Shown here piece by piece: positions 1 to 10,856 of a DNA stretch of 64,000 bases. The position numbers and the translations under genes are program-made. The notes beneath the pieces are model-generated. The model was not told the DNA's origin. It made no database searches and saw only the letters and a program-made list of their open reading frames with translations. The stretch's first letter is position 1, and each line of letters begins with the position of its first letter. Origin of the DNA: Ptiloglossa arizonensis (taxonomy: Eukaryota > Arthropoda > Insecta > Hymenoptera > Colletidae); assembly GCF_051014685.1 (NCBI RefSeq), contig NW_027478489.1, forward strand, positions 434,001-498,000, written 5' to 3'.

Positions 1-175
1 GGGAATAGTACGCACACCGTTTTAATCGGGCGAGTTTCTACTTTCAGATGCAACAGAAATTTTGCGGATTGGTCAATCCGTTCGCGAGATATGGCAGTTT
101 GGAGGTAAGAAACGCTTGAGAAACTCAAAATTTGCGCAGTTCTGATGCTCGAAACGAATAACTAGAACGGCCTAG
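1..175 (+). repeat. Representative satellite monomer (class A)
   Basis: This first complete unit defines the phase used throughout. Landmarks by monomer position: GTTTTAATC variant at 19-27; GAGTTTCT at 32-39, inverted partner AGAAACTC at 119-126; hypervariable block at 43-54; dyad at 65-80; conserved core TTCGCGAGATATGGCAGTTT at 81-100 with the TCGCGA palindrome at 82-87; variable GGAGGTAAG at 101-109; three GAAAC motifs at 109, 120 and 151; AAAATTT at 127-133; variable end at 148-175. GC is 78 of 175 bases by hand count, with 13 CpG. Classes are told apart mainly at 4-10, 14-25, 35, 43-54, 71-75, 94, 101-106, 118-120, 131-136 and 151-174. Confidence 0.93.
80..96 (+). other. Partial CENP-B-box-like match, example site
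   Basis: The published CENP-B core is NTTCGNNNNANNCGGGN. The site at monomer 80-96 matches TTCG, A and the two middle G, that is 7 of 9 fixed bases. It fails at the C and the last G of CGGG. A second 7-of-9 site lies at monomer 15-31, where CGGG, A and CG match but TT is AC. A 7-of-9 match is expected by chance about once in two monomers scanned on both strands, so this is weak evidence. Confidence 0.25.
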
Positions 176-589
176 GGGAAAAGTACGCATACCGTTGTAA
201 TCGGGCGAGATTCTACTTGCACATGCAACTGAAATTTTGCGGATTGGTCGATCCGTTCGCGAGATATGGCAGTTTGGAAGTAAGAAACGCTTGAGAAACT
301 CAAAATTTTCACAGTTCTGATGCTCGAAACGAATAACTAGAACGGCCTAGGGGAAAAGTACGCATACCGTTGTAATCGGGCGAGTTTCTACTTGCAGATG
401 CAACAGAAATTTTGCGGATTGGTCGATCCGTTCGCGAGATATGGCAGTTTGGAGGTAAGAAACGCTTGAGAAACTCAAAATTTTCGCAGTTCTGATGCTC
501 GAAACGAATAACTAGAACGGCCTAGGGGAAAAGTACGCATACCGTTGTAATCGGGCGAGCTTCTACTTTCAGATGCATCAGAAATTTTG

Positions 590-605
590 CGGATTGATCA
601 ATCCG
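590..605. repeat. 16-bp perfect palindrome CGGATTGATCAATCCG (first of many)
   Basis: The sequence equals its own reverse complement over 16 bases, at monomer positions 65-80. It occurs in every monomer with GATCAATCC after GCGGATT (classes D, E, F and many right-family units). In the GGTCAATCC class the six-base arms CGGATT and AATCCG stay complementary around a 4-base loop. In the GGTCGATCC class five pairs remain. The direct observation is the symmetry; any protein-binding or cruciform role is inference. Confidence 0.9.
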
Positions 606-1226
606 TTCGCGAGATATGGTAGTTTGGAAATAAGAAACGCTTGAGAAACTCAAAATTTTCGCAGTTCTGATGCTCGAAACGAATAACTAGAACCGCCTAG
701 GGGAAAAGTGCGCATACCGTTGTAATCGGGCGAGTTTCTACTTTCAGATGCCACAGAAATTTTGCGGATTGATCAATCCGTTCGCGAGATATGGCAGTTT
801 GGAAATAAGAAACGCTTGATAAACTCAAAATTTTCCCAGTTCTGATGCTCGAAACGAGTAACTAGAACGGCCTAGGGGAAAAGTACGCATACCGTTGTAA
901 TCGGGAGAGATTCTACTTGCACATGCAACTGAAATTTTGCGGATTGGTCGATCCGTTCGCGAGATATGGCAGTTTGGAAGTAAGAAACGCTTGAGAAACT
1001 CAAAATTTTCACAGTTCTGATGCTCGAAACGAATAACTAGAACGGCCTAGGGGAAAAGTACGCATACCGTTGTAATCGGGCGAGTTTCTACTTGCACATG
1101 CAACTGAAATTTTGCGGATTGGTCGATCCGTTCGCGAGATATGGCAGTTTGGAAGTAAGAAACGCTTGAGAAACTCAAAATTTTCGCAGTTCTGATGCTC
1201 GGAACGAAATAACTAGAACGGCCTAG

Positions 1227-2802
1227 GGGAATAGTACGCACACCGTTTTAATCGGGCGAGTTTCTACTTTCAGATGCAACAGAAATTTTGCGGATTGGTC
1301 AATCCGTTCGCGAGATATGGCAGTTTGGAGGTAAGAAACGCTTGAGAAACTCAAAATTTGCGCAGTTCTGATGCTCGAAACGAATAACTAGAACGGCCTA
1401 GGGGAACAGTACGCATACCGTTGTAATCGGGAGAGATTCTACTTGCACATGCAACTGAAATTTTGAGGATTGGTCGATCCGTTCGCGAGATATGGCAGTT
1501 TGGAAGTAAGAAACGCTTGAGAAACTCAAAATTTTCACAGTTCTGATGCTCGAAACGAATAACTAGAACGGCCTAGGGGAAAAGTACGCATACCGTTGTA
1601 ATCGGGCGAGTTTCTACTTGCAGATGCAACAGAAATTTTGCGGATTGGTCGATCCGTTCGCGAGATATGGCAGTTTGGAGGTAAGAAACGCTTGAGAAAC
1701 TCAAAATTTTCGCAGTTCTGATGCTCGACACGAATAACTAGAACGGCCTAGGGGAAAAGTGCGCATACCGTTGTAATCGGGCGAGCTTCTACTTTCAGAT
1801 GCATCAGAAATTTTGCGGATTGATCAATCCGTTCGCGAGATATGGTAGTTTGGAAATAAGAAACGCTTGAGAAACTAAAAATTTTCGCAGTTCTGATGCT
1901 CGAAACGAATAACTAGAACCGCCTAGGGGAAAAGTGCGCATACCGTTGTAATCGGGCGAGTTTCTACTTTCAGATGCCACAGAAATTTTGCGGATTGATC
2001 AATCCGTTCGCGAGATATGGCAGTTTGGAAATAAGAAACGCTTGATAAACTCAAAATTTTCCCAGTTCTGATGCTCGAAACGAATAACTAGAACGGCCTA
2101 GGGGAAAAGTACGCATACCGTTGTAATCGGGCGAGCTTCTACTTTCAGATGCATCAGAAATTTTGCGGATTGATCAATCCGTTCGCGAGATATGGTAGTT
2201 TGGAAATAAGAAACGCTTGAGAAACTCAAAATTTTCGCAGTTCTGATGCTCGAAACGAATAACTAGAACCGCCTAGGGGAAAAGTGCGCATACCGTTGTA
2301 ATCGGGCGAGTTTCTACTTTCAGATGCCACAGAAATTTTGCGGATTGATCAATCCGTTCGCGAGATATGGCAGTTTGGAAATAAGAAACGCTTGATAAAC
2401 TCAAAATTTTCCCAGTTCTGATGCTCGAAACGAGTAACTAGAACGGCCTAGGGGAAAAGTACGCATACCGTTGTAATCGGGAGAGATTCTACTTGCACAT
2501 GCAACTGAAATTTTGCGGATTGGTCGATCCGTTCGCGAGATATGGCAGTTTGGAAGTAAGAAACGCTTGAGAAACTCAAAATTTTCACAGTTCTGATGCT
2601 CGAAACGAATAACTAGAACGGCCTAGGGGAAAAGTACGCATACCGTTGTAATCGGGCGAGTTTCTACTTGCACATGCAACTGAAATTTTGCGGATTGGTC
2701 GATCCGTTCGCGAGATATGGCAGTTTGGAAGTAAGAAACGCTTGAGAAACTCAAAATTTTCGCAGTTCTGATGCTCGGAACGAAATAACTAGAACGGCCT
2801 AG
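1227..2802 (+). repeat. 9-mer HOR: 7-mer with an extra D-E pair
   Basis: The order is A-B-C-D-E-D-E-B'-G, 1576 bp. It equals the preceding 7-mer plus a duplicated D-E dimer at 2102-2451. The first C here carries GCTCGACACG instead of GCTCGAAACG, a marker inherited by many later C units. The 350-bp size difference is exactly two monomers, so the expansion was in register. Confidence 0.9.
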
Positions 2803-4728
2803 GGGAATAGTACGCACACCGTTTTAATCGGGCGAGTTTCTACTTTCAGATGCAACAGAAATTTTGCGGATTGGTCAATCCGTTCGCGAGATATGGCAGT
2901 TTGGAGGTAAGAAACGCTTGAGAAACTCAAAATTTGCGCAGTTCTGATGCTCGAAACGAATAACTAGAACGGCCTAGGGGAACAGTACGCATACCGTTGT
3001 AATCGGGAGAGATTCTACTTGCACATGCAACTGAAATTTTGAGGATTGGTCGATCCGTTCGCGAGATATGGCAGTTTGGAAGTAAGAAACGCTTGAGAAA
3101 CTCAAAATTTTCACAGTTCTGATGCTCGAAACGAATAACTAGAACGGCCTAGGGGAAAAGTACGCATACCGTTGTAATCGGGCGAGTTTCTACTTGCAGA
3201 TGCAACAGAAATTTTGCGGATTGGTCGATCCGTTCGCGAGATATGGCAGTTTGGAGGTAAGAAACGCTTGAGAAACTCAAAATTTTCGCAGTTCTGATGC
3301 TCGACACGAATAACTAGAACGGCCTAGGGGAAAAGTGCGCATACCGTTGTAATCGGGCGAGCTTCTACTTTCAGATGCATCAGAAATTTTGCGGATTGAT
3401 CAATCCGTTCGCGAGATATGGTAGTTTGGAAATAAGAAACGCTTGAGAAACTAAAAATTTTCGCAGTTCTGATGCTCGAAACGAATAACTAGAACCGCCT
3501 AGGGGAAAAGTGCGCATACCGTTGTAATCGGGCGAGTTTCTACTTTCAGATGCCACAGAAATTTTGCGGATTGATCAATCCGTTCGCGAGATATGGCAGT
3601 TTGGAAATAAGAAACGCTTGATAAACTCAAAATTTTCCCAGTTCTGATGCTCGAAACGAGTAACTAGAACGGCATAGGGGAAAAGTACGCATACCGTTGT
3701 AATCGGGCGAGTTTCTACTTTCAGATGCAACAGAAATTTTGCGGATTGATCAATCCGTTCGCGAGATATGGCAGTTTGGAGGTAAGAAACGCTTGAGAAA
3801 CTCAAAATTTTCGCAGTTCTGATGCTCGAAACGAATAACTAGAACGGCCTAGGGGAAAAGTACGCATACCGTTGTAATCGGGCGAGTTTCTACTTTCAGA
3901 TGCAACAGAAATTTTGCGGATTGGTCAATCCGTTCGCGAGATATGGCAGTTTGGAGGTAAGAAACGCTTGAGAAACTCAAAATTTGCGCAGTTCTGATGC
4001 TCGAAACGAATAACTAGAACGGCCTAGGGGAAAAGTACGCATACCGTTGTAATCGGGCGAGATTCTACTTGCACATGCAACTGAAATTTTGCGGATTGGT
4101 CGATCCGTTCGCGAGATATGGCAGTTTGGAAGTAAGAAACGCTTGAGAAACTCAAAATTTTCGCAGTTCTGATGCTCGAAACGAATAACTAGAACCGCCT
4201 AGGGGAAAAGTGCGCATACCGTTGTAATCGGGCGAGTTTCTACTTTCAGATGCCACAGAAATTTTGCGGATTGATCAATCCGTTCGCGAGATATGGCAGT
4301 TTGGAAATGAGAAACGCTTGATAAACTAAAAATTTTCCCAGTTCTGATGCTCGAAACGAGTAACTAGAACGGCATAGGGGAAAAGTACGCATACCGTTGT
4401 AATCGGGCGAGTTTCTACTTTCAGATGCAACAGAAATTTTGCGGATTGATCAATCCGTTCGCGAGATATGGCAGTTTGGAGGTAAGAAACGCTTGAGAAA
4501 CTCAAAATTTTCGCAGTTCTGATGCTCGAAACGAATAACTAGAACGGCCTAGGGGAAAAGTACGCATACCGTTGTAATCGGGCGAGTTTCTACTTGCACA
4601 TGCAACTGAAATTTTTCGGATTGGTCGATCCGTTCGCGAGATATGGCAGTTTGGAGGTAAGAAACGCTTGAGAAACTCAAAATTTTCGCAGTTCTGATGC
4701 TCGGAACGAAATAACTAGAACGGCCTAG
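2803..4728 (+). repeat. 11-mer HOR with a B/D hybrid monomer
   Basis: Monomers start at 2803 and every 175 bp. The order is A-B-C-D-E-F-A'-(B/D)-E-F-G, 1926 bp. Class F has the CATAGG junction before it, then GCAACAG, GATCAATCC and GGAGGTAAG. The monomer 4028-4202 begins as B (GAGATTC, CAACTG, GGAAGTAAG) and ends as D (TTTTCGC, AACCGCCTAGG). It is followed by E, as a D would be. Confidence 0.86.
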
Positions 4729-5954
4729 GGGAATAGTACGCACACCGTTTTAATCGGGCGAGTTTCTACTTTCAGATGCAACAGAAATTTTGCGGATTGG
4801 TCAATCCGTTCGCGAGATATGGCAGTTTGGAGGTAAGAAACGCTTGAGAAACTCAAAATTTGCGCAGTTCTGATGCTCGAAACGAATAACTAGAACGGCC
4901 TAGGGGAAAAGTACGCATACCGTTGTAATCGGGCGAGATTCTACTTGCACATGCAACTGAAATTTTGCGGATTGGTCGATCCGTTCGCGAGATATGGCAG
5001 TTTGGAAGTAAGAAACGCTTGAGAAACTCAAAATTTTCACAGTTCTGATGCTCGAAACGAATAACTAGAACGGCCTAGGGGAAAAGTACGCATACCGTTG
5101 TAATCGGGCGAGTTTCTACTTGCAGATGCAACAGAAATTTTGCGGATTGGTCGATCCGTTCGCGAGATATGGCAGTTTGGAGGTAAGAAACGCTTGAGAA
5201 ACTCAAAATTTTCGCAGTTCTGATGCTCGAAACGAATAACTAGAACGGCCTAGGGGAAAAGTACGCATACCGTTGTAATCGGGCGAGCTTCTACTTTCAG
5301 ATGCATCAGAAATTTTGCGGATTGATCAATCCGTTCGCGAGATATGGTAGTTTGGAAATAAGAAACGCTTGAGAAACTCAAAATTTTCGCAGTTCTGATG
5401 CTCGAAACGAATAACTAGAACCGCCTAGGGGAAAAGTGCGCATACCGTTGTAATCGGGCGAGTTTCTACTTTCAGATGCCACAGAAATTTTGCGGATTGA
5501 TCAATCCGTTCGCGAGATATGGCAGTTTGGAAATAAGAAACGCTTGATAAACTAAAAATTTTCCCAGTTCTGATGCTCGAAACGAGTAACTAGAACGGCA
5601 TAGGGGAAAAGTACGCATACCGTTGTAATCGGGCGAGTTTCTACTTTCAGATGCAACAGAAATTTTGCGGATTGATCAATCCGTTCGCGAGATATGGCAG
5701 TTTGGAGGTAAGAAACGCTTGAGAAACTCAAAATTTTCGCAGTTCTGATGCTCGAAACGAATAACTAGAACGGCCTAGGGGAAAAGTACGCATACCGTTG
5801 TAATCGGGCGAGTTTCTACTTGCACATGCAACTGAAATTTTGCGGATTGGTCGATCCGTTCGCGAGATATGGCAGTTTGGAGGTAAGAAACGCTTGAGAA
5901 ACTCAAAATTTTCGCAGTTCTGATGCTCGGAACGAAATAACTAGAACGGCCTAG
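4729..5954 (+). repeat. 7-mer HOR, order A-B-C-D-E-F-G
   Basis: This unit of 1226 bp has the same length as the first HOR, but the sixth position holds class F instead of a second B. The G monomer closes it with GGAACGAAATAAC and the A marker restarts at 5955. Confidence 0.9.
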
Positions 5955-7530
5955 GGGAATAGTACGCACACCGTTTTAATCGGGCGAGTTTCTACTTTCA
6001 GATGCAACAGAAATTTTGCGGATTGGTCAATCCGTTCGCGAGATATGGCAGTTTGGAGGTAAGAAACGCTTGAGAAACTCAAAATTTGCGCAGTTCTGAT
6101 GCTCGAAACGAATAACTAGAACGGCCTAGGGGAACAGTACGCATACCGTTGTAATCGGGAGAGATTCTACTTGCACATGCAACTGAAATTTTGCGGATTG
6201 GTCGATCCGTTCGCGAGATATGGCAGTTTGGAAGTAAGAAACGCTTGAGAAACTCAAAATTTTCACAGTTCTGATGCTCGAAACGAATAACTAGAACGGC
6301 CTAGGGGAAAAGTACGCATACCGTTGTAATCGGGCGAGTTTCTACTTGCAGATGCAACAGAAATTTTGCGGATTGGTCGATCCGTTCGCGAGATATGGCA
6401 GTTTGGAGGTAAGAAACGCTTGAGAAACTCAAAATTTTCGCAGTTCTGATGCTCGACACGAATAACTAGAACGGCCTAGGGGAAAAGTGCGCATACCGTT
6501 GTAATCGGGCGAGCTTCTACTTTCAGATGCAACAGAAATTTTGCGGATTGGTCAATCCGTTCGCGAGATATGGCAGTTTGGAGGTAAGAAACGCTTGAGA
6601 AACTCAAAATTTGCGCAGTTCTGATGCTCGAAACGAATAACTAGAACGGCCTAGGGGAACAGTACGCATACCGTTGTAATCGGGAGAGATTCTACTTGCA
6701 CATGCAACTGAAATTTTGCGGATTGGTCGATCCGTTCGCGAGATATGGCAGTTTGGAAGTAAGAAACGCTTGAGAAACTCAAAATTTTCACAGTTCTGAT
6801 GCTCGAAACGAATAACTAGAACGGCCTAGGGGAAAAGTACGCATACCGTTGTAATCGGGCGAGTTTCTACTTGCAGATGCAACAGAAATTTTGCGGATTG
6901 GTCGATCCGTTCGCGAGATATGGCAGTTTGGAGGTAAGAAACGCTTGAGAAACTCAAAATTTTCGCAGTTCTGATGCTCGACACGAATAACTAGAACGGC
7001 CTAGGGGAAAAGTGCGCATACCGTTGTAATCGGGCGAGTTTCTACTTGCACATGCAACTGAAATTTTGCGGATTGGTCGATCCGTTCGCGAGATATGGCA
7101 GTTTGGAGGTAAGAAACGCTTGAGAAACTCAAAATTTTCACAGTTCTGATGCTCGAAACGAATAACTAGAACGGCCTAGGGGAAAAGTACGCATACCGTT
7201 GTAATCGGGCGAGTTTCTACTTGCAGATGCAACAGAAATTTTGCGGATTGGTCGATCCGTTCGCGAGATATGGCAGTTTGGAGGTAAGAAACGCTTGAGA
7301 AACTCAAAATTTTCGCAGTTCTGATGCTCGACACGAATAACTAGAACGGCCTAGGGGAAAAGTACGCATACCGTTGTAATCGGGCGAGTTTCTACTTGCA
7401 CATGCAACTGAAATTTTGCGGATTGGTCGATCCGTTCGCGAGATATGGCAGTTTGGAGGTAAGAAACGCTTGAGAAACTCAAAATTTTCGCAGTTCTGAT
7501 GCTCGGAACGAAATAACTAGAACGGCCTAG
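5955..7530 (+). repeat. 9-mer HOR carrying a D/A hybrid
   Basis: The order is A-B-C-(D/A)-B-C-(variant with CAACTG, GGAGGTAAG and TTTTCAC)-C-G, 1576 bp. The monomer at 6480 starts like D (GTGCGCAT, GAGCTTC). It then continues like A (GCAACAG, GGTCAATCC, GGAGGTAAG, TTTGCGC). B and C follow, as after a true A. The B-C pair has therefore been reiterated through a hybrid. Confidence 0.87.
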
Positions 7531-10500
7531 GGGAATAGTACGCACACCGTTTTAATCGGGCGAGTTTCTACTTTCAGATGCAACAGAAATTTTGCGGATT
7601 GGTCAATCCGTTCGCGAGATATGGCAGTTTGGAGGTAAGAAACGCTTGAGAAACTCAAAATTTGCGCAGTTCTGATGCTCGAAACGAATAACTAGAACGG
7701 CCTAGGGGAACAGTACGCATACCGTTGTAATCGGGAGAGATTCTACTTGCACATGCAACTGAAATTTTGCGGATTGGTCGATCCGTTCGCGAGATATGGC
7801 AGTTTGGAAGTAAGAAACGCTTGAGAAACTCAAAATTTTCACAGTTCTGATGCTCGAAACGAATAACTAGAACGGCCTAGGGGAAAAGTACGCATACCGT
7901 TGTAATCGGGCGAGTTTCTACTTGCAGATGCAACAGAAATTTTGCGGATTGGTCGATCCGTTCGCGAGATATGGCAGTTTGGAGGTAAGAAACGCTTGAG
8001 AAACTCAAAATTTTCGCAGTTCTGATGCTCGACACGAATAACTAGAACGGCCTAGGGGAAAAGTGCGCATACCGTTGTAATCGGGCGAGCTTCTACTTTC
8101 AGATGCAACAGAAATTTTGCGGATTGGTCAATCCGTTCGCGAGATATGGCAGTTTGGAGGTAAGAAACGCTTGAGAAACTCAAAATTTGCGCAGTTCTGA
8201 TGCTCGAAACGAATAACTAGAACGGCCTAGGGGAACAGTACGCATACCGTTGTAATCGGGAGAGATTCTACTTGCACATGCAACTGAAATTTTGCGGATT
8301 GGTCGATCCGTTCGCGAGATATGGCAGTTTGGAAGTAAGAAACGCTTGAGAAACTCAAAATTTTCACAGTTCTGATGCTCGAAACGAATAACTAGAACGG
8401 CCTAGGGGAAAAGTACGCATACCGTTGTAATCGGGCGAGTTTCTACTTGCAGATGCAACAGAAATTTTGCGGATTGGTCGATCCGTTCGCGAGATATGGC
8501 AGTTTGGAGGTAAGAAACGCTTGAGAAACTCAAAATTTTCGCAGTTCTGATGCTCGACACGAATAACTAGAACGGCCTAGGGGAAAAGTGCGCATACCGT
8601 TGTAATCGGGCGAGCTTCTACTTTCAGATGCATCAGAAATTTTGCGGATTGATCAATCCATTCGCGAGATATGGTAGTTTGGAAATAAGAAACGCTTGAG
8701 AAACTCAAAATTTTCGCAGTTCTGATGCTCGAAACGAATAACTAGAACCGCCTAGTGGAAAAGTGCGCATACCGTTGTAATCGGGCGAGTTTCTACTTTC
8801 AGATGCCACAGAAATTTTGCGGATTGATCAATCCGTTCGCGAGATATGGCAGTTTGGAAATAAGACACGCTTGATAAACTCAAAATTTTCCCAGTACTGA
8901 TGCTCGAAACGAGTAACTAGAACGGCATAGGGGAAAAGTACGCATACCGTTGTAATCGGGCGAGTTTCTACTTTCAGATGCAACAGAAATTTTGCGGATT
9001 GATCCATCCGTTCGCGAGATATGGCAGTTTGGATGTAAGAAACGCTTGAGAAACTCAAAATTTTCGCAGTTCTGATGCTCGACACGAATAACTAGAACGG
9101 CCTAGGGGAAAAGTACGCATACCGTTGTAATCGGGCGAGTTTCTACTTTCAGATGCAACAGAAATTTTGCGGATTGATCAATCCGTTCGCGAGATATGGC
9201 AGTTTGGAGGTAAGAAACGCTTGAGAAACTCAAAATTTTCGCAGTTCTGATGCTCGAAACGAATAACTAGAACGGCCTAGGGGAAAAGTACGCATACCGT
9301 TGTAATCGGGCGAGTTTCTACTTGCACATGCAACAGAAATTTTGCGGATTGGTCGATCCGTTCGCGAGATATGGCAGTTTGGAAGTAAGAAACGCTTGAG
9401 AAACTCAAAATTTTCGCAGTTCTGATGCTCGAAACGAATAACTAGAACGGCATAGGGGAAAAGTACGCATACCGTTGTAATCGGGCGAGTTTCTACTTTC
9501 AGACGCAACAGAAATTTTGCGGATTGGACAATCCGTTCGCGAGATATGGCAGTTTGGATGTAAGAAACGCTTGAGAAACTCAAAATTTGCGCAGTTCTGA
9601 TGCTCGAGACGAATAACTAGAACGGCCTAGGGGAAAAGTACGCATACCGTTGTAATCGGGCGAGATTCTACTTGCACATGCAACTGAAATTTTGCGGATA
9701 GGTCGATCCGTTCGCGAGATATGGCAGTTTGAATGTAAGAAACGCTTGAGAAACTCAAAATTTTCACAGTTCTGATGCTCGAAACGAATAACTAGAACGG
9801 CCTAGGGGAAAAGTACGCATACCGTTGCAATCGGGCGAGTTTCTACTTGCAGATGCAACAGAAATTTTGCGGATTGGTCGATCCGTTCGCGAGATATGGC
9901 AGTTTGGAGGTAAGAAACGCTTGAGAAACTCAAAATTTTCGCAGTTCTGATGCTCGACACGAATAACTAGAACGGCCTAGGGGAAAAGTGCGCATACCGT
10001 TGTAATCGGGCGAGCTTCTACTTTCAGATGCATCAGAAATTTTGCGGATTGATCAATCCGTTCGCGAGATATGGTAGTTTGGAAATAAGAAACGCTTGAG
10101 AAACTCAAAATTTTCACAGTTCTGATGCTCGAAACGAATAACTAGAACGGCCTAGGGGAAAAGTACGCATACCGTTGTAATCGGGCGAGATTCTACTTGC
10201 ACATGCAACTGAAATTTTGCGGATAGGTCGATCCGTTCGCGAGATATGGCAGTTTGAATGTAAGAAACGCTTGAGAAACTCAAAATTTTCACAGTTCTGA
10301 TGCTCGAAACGAATAACTAGAACGGCCTAGGGGAAAAGTACGCATACCGTTGCAATCGGGCGAGTTTCTACTTGCAGATGCAACAGAAATTTTGCGGATT
10401 GGTCGATCCGTTCGCGAGATATGGCAGTTTGGAGGTAAGAAACGCTTGAGAAACTCAAAATTTTCGCAGTTCTGATGCTCGACACGAATAACTAGAACGG

Positions 10501-10856
10501 CCTAGGGGAAAAGTGCGCATACCGTTGTAATCGGGCGAGCTTCTACTTTCAGATGCATCAGAAATTTTGCGGATTGATCAATCCGTTCGCGAGATATGGT
10601 AGTTTGGAAATAAGAAACGCTTGAGAAACTCAAAATTTTCACAGTTCTGATGCTCGAAACGAATAACTAGAACGGCCTAGGGGAAAAGTACGCATACCGT
10701 TGTAATCGGGCGAGTTTCTACTTGCACATGCAACTGAAATTTTGCGGATTGGTCGATCCGTTCGCGAGATATGGCAGTTTGGAGGTAAGAAACGCTTGAG
10801 AAACTCAAAATTTTCGCAGTTCTGATGCTCGGAACGAAATAACTAGAACGGCCTAG
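7531..10856 (+). repeat. 19-mer HOR of 3326 bp
   Basis: Nineteen monomers lie between successive A markers at 7531 and 10857. The first part repeats the A-B-C-(D/A)-B-C pattern. It continues D (8581), E (8756), F (8931), several CAACAG monomers at 9106-9630, and then two B-C-D triplets. The D at 8581 has ATCCATTCG and the E at 8756 has CCTAGTGG before it. These markers are reused at 11907 and 13307. The next 12 monomers downstream repeat the first 12 of this unit at an offset of 3326 bp. Confidence 0.87.
9631..10680 (+). repeat. Tandem 525-bp trimer (B-C-D twice)
   Basis: Monomers 9631-10155 are repeated at 10156-10680. Shared private variants are GGATAGGTCG and GTTTGAATG in the B unit and GTTGCAATC in the C unit. 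Both D units end with TTTTCAC and GGCCTAGG, a B-like right end. The duplication is inside the 19-mer. Confidence 0.88.

Larger units (their letters stand above)
1..1226 (+). repeat. 7-mer HOR, order A-B-C-D-E-B'-G
   Basis: Seven monomers start at 1, 176, 351, 526, 701, 876 and 1051. A has AATAGTACGCACACCGTTTT. B has GAGATTC with TTGCACATGCAACTG and TTTTCAC. C has TTGCAGATGCAACAG. D has GAGCTTC, GCATCAG, ATGGTAG and ACCGCCTAGG. E has GTGCGCAT, GCCACAG, CTTGATAAAC and TTTTCCC. B' is a second B. G ends GCTCGGAACGAAATAAC and is 176 bp. The A marker returns at 1227, so the unit is 1226 bp. Confidence 0.9.

Noticed and set aside
15..96. True CENP-B box
   Set aside because: The best sites match 7 of 9 fixed bases, and none of the inspected class variants completes the motif. 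Chance alone predicts such matches at this rate.
41..135. A single recombination hotspot within the monomer
   Set aside because: The six hybrid monomers found place switch points in at least three intervals (about 35-52, 76-103, 107-135), so a single hotspot is not supported.
1047..1241. Repeated 64-codon minus-strand frames beginning MRTIPLGRSSYF or MRTFPLGRSSYF
   Set aside because: They arise wherever adjacent monomers have a CTAGG or CATAGG junction followed by a stop-free class. They reflect monomer order, not a gene family.
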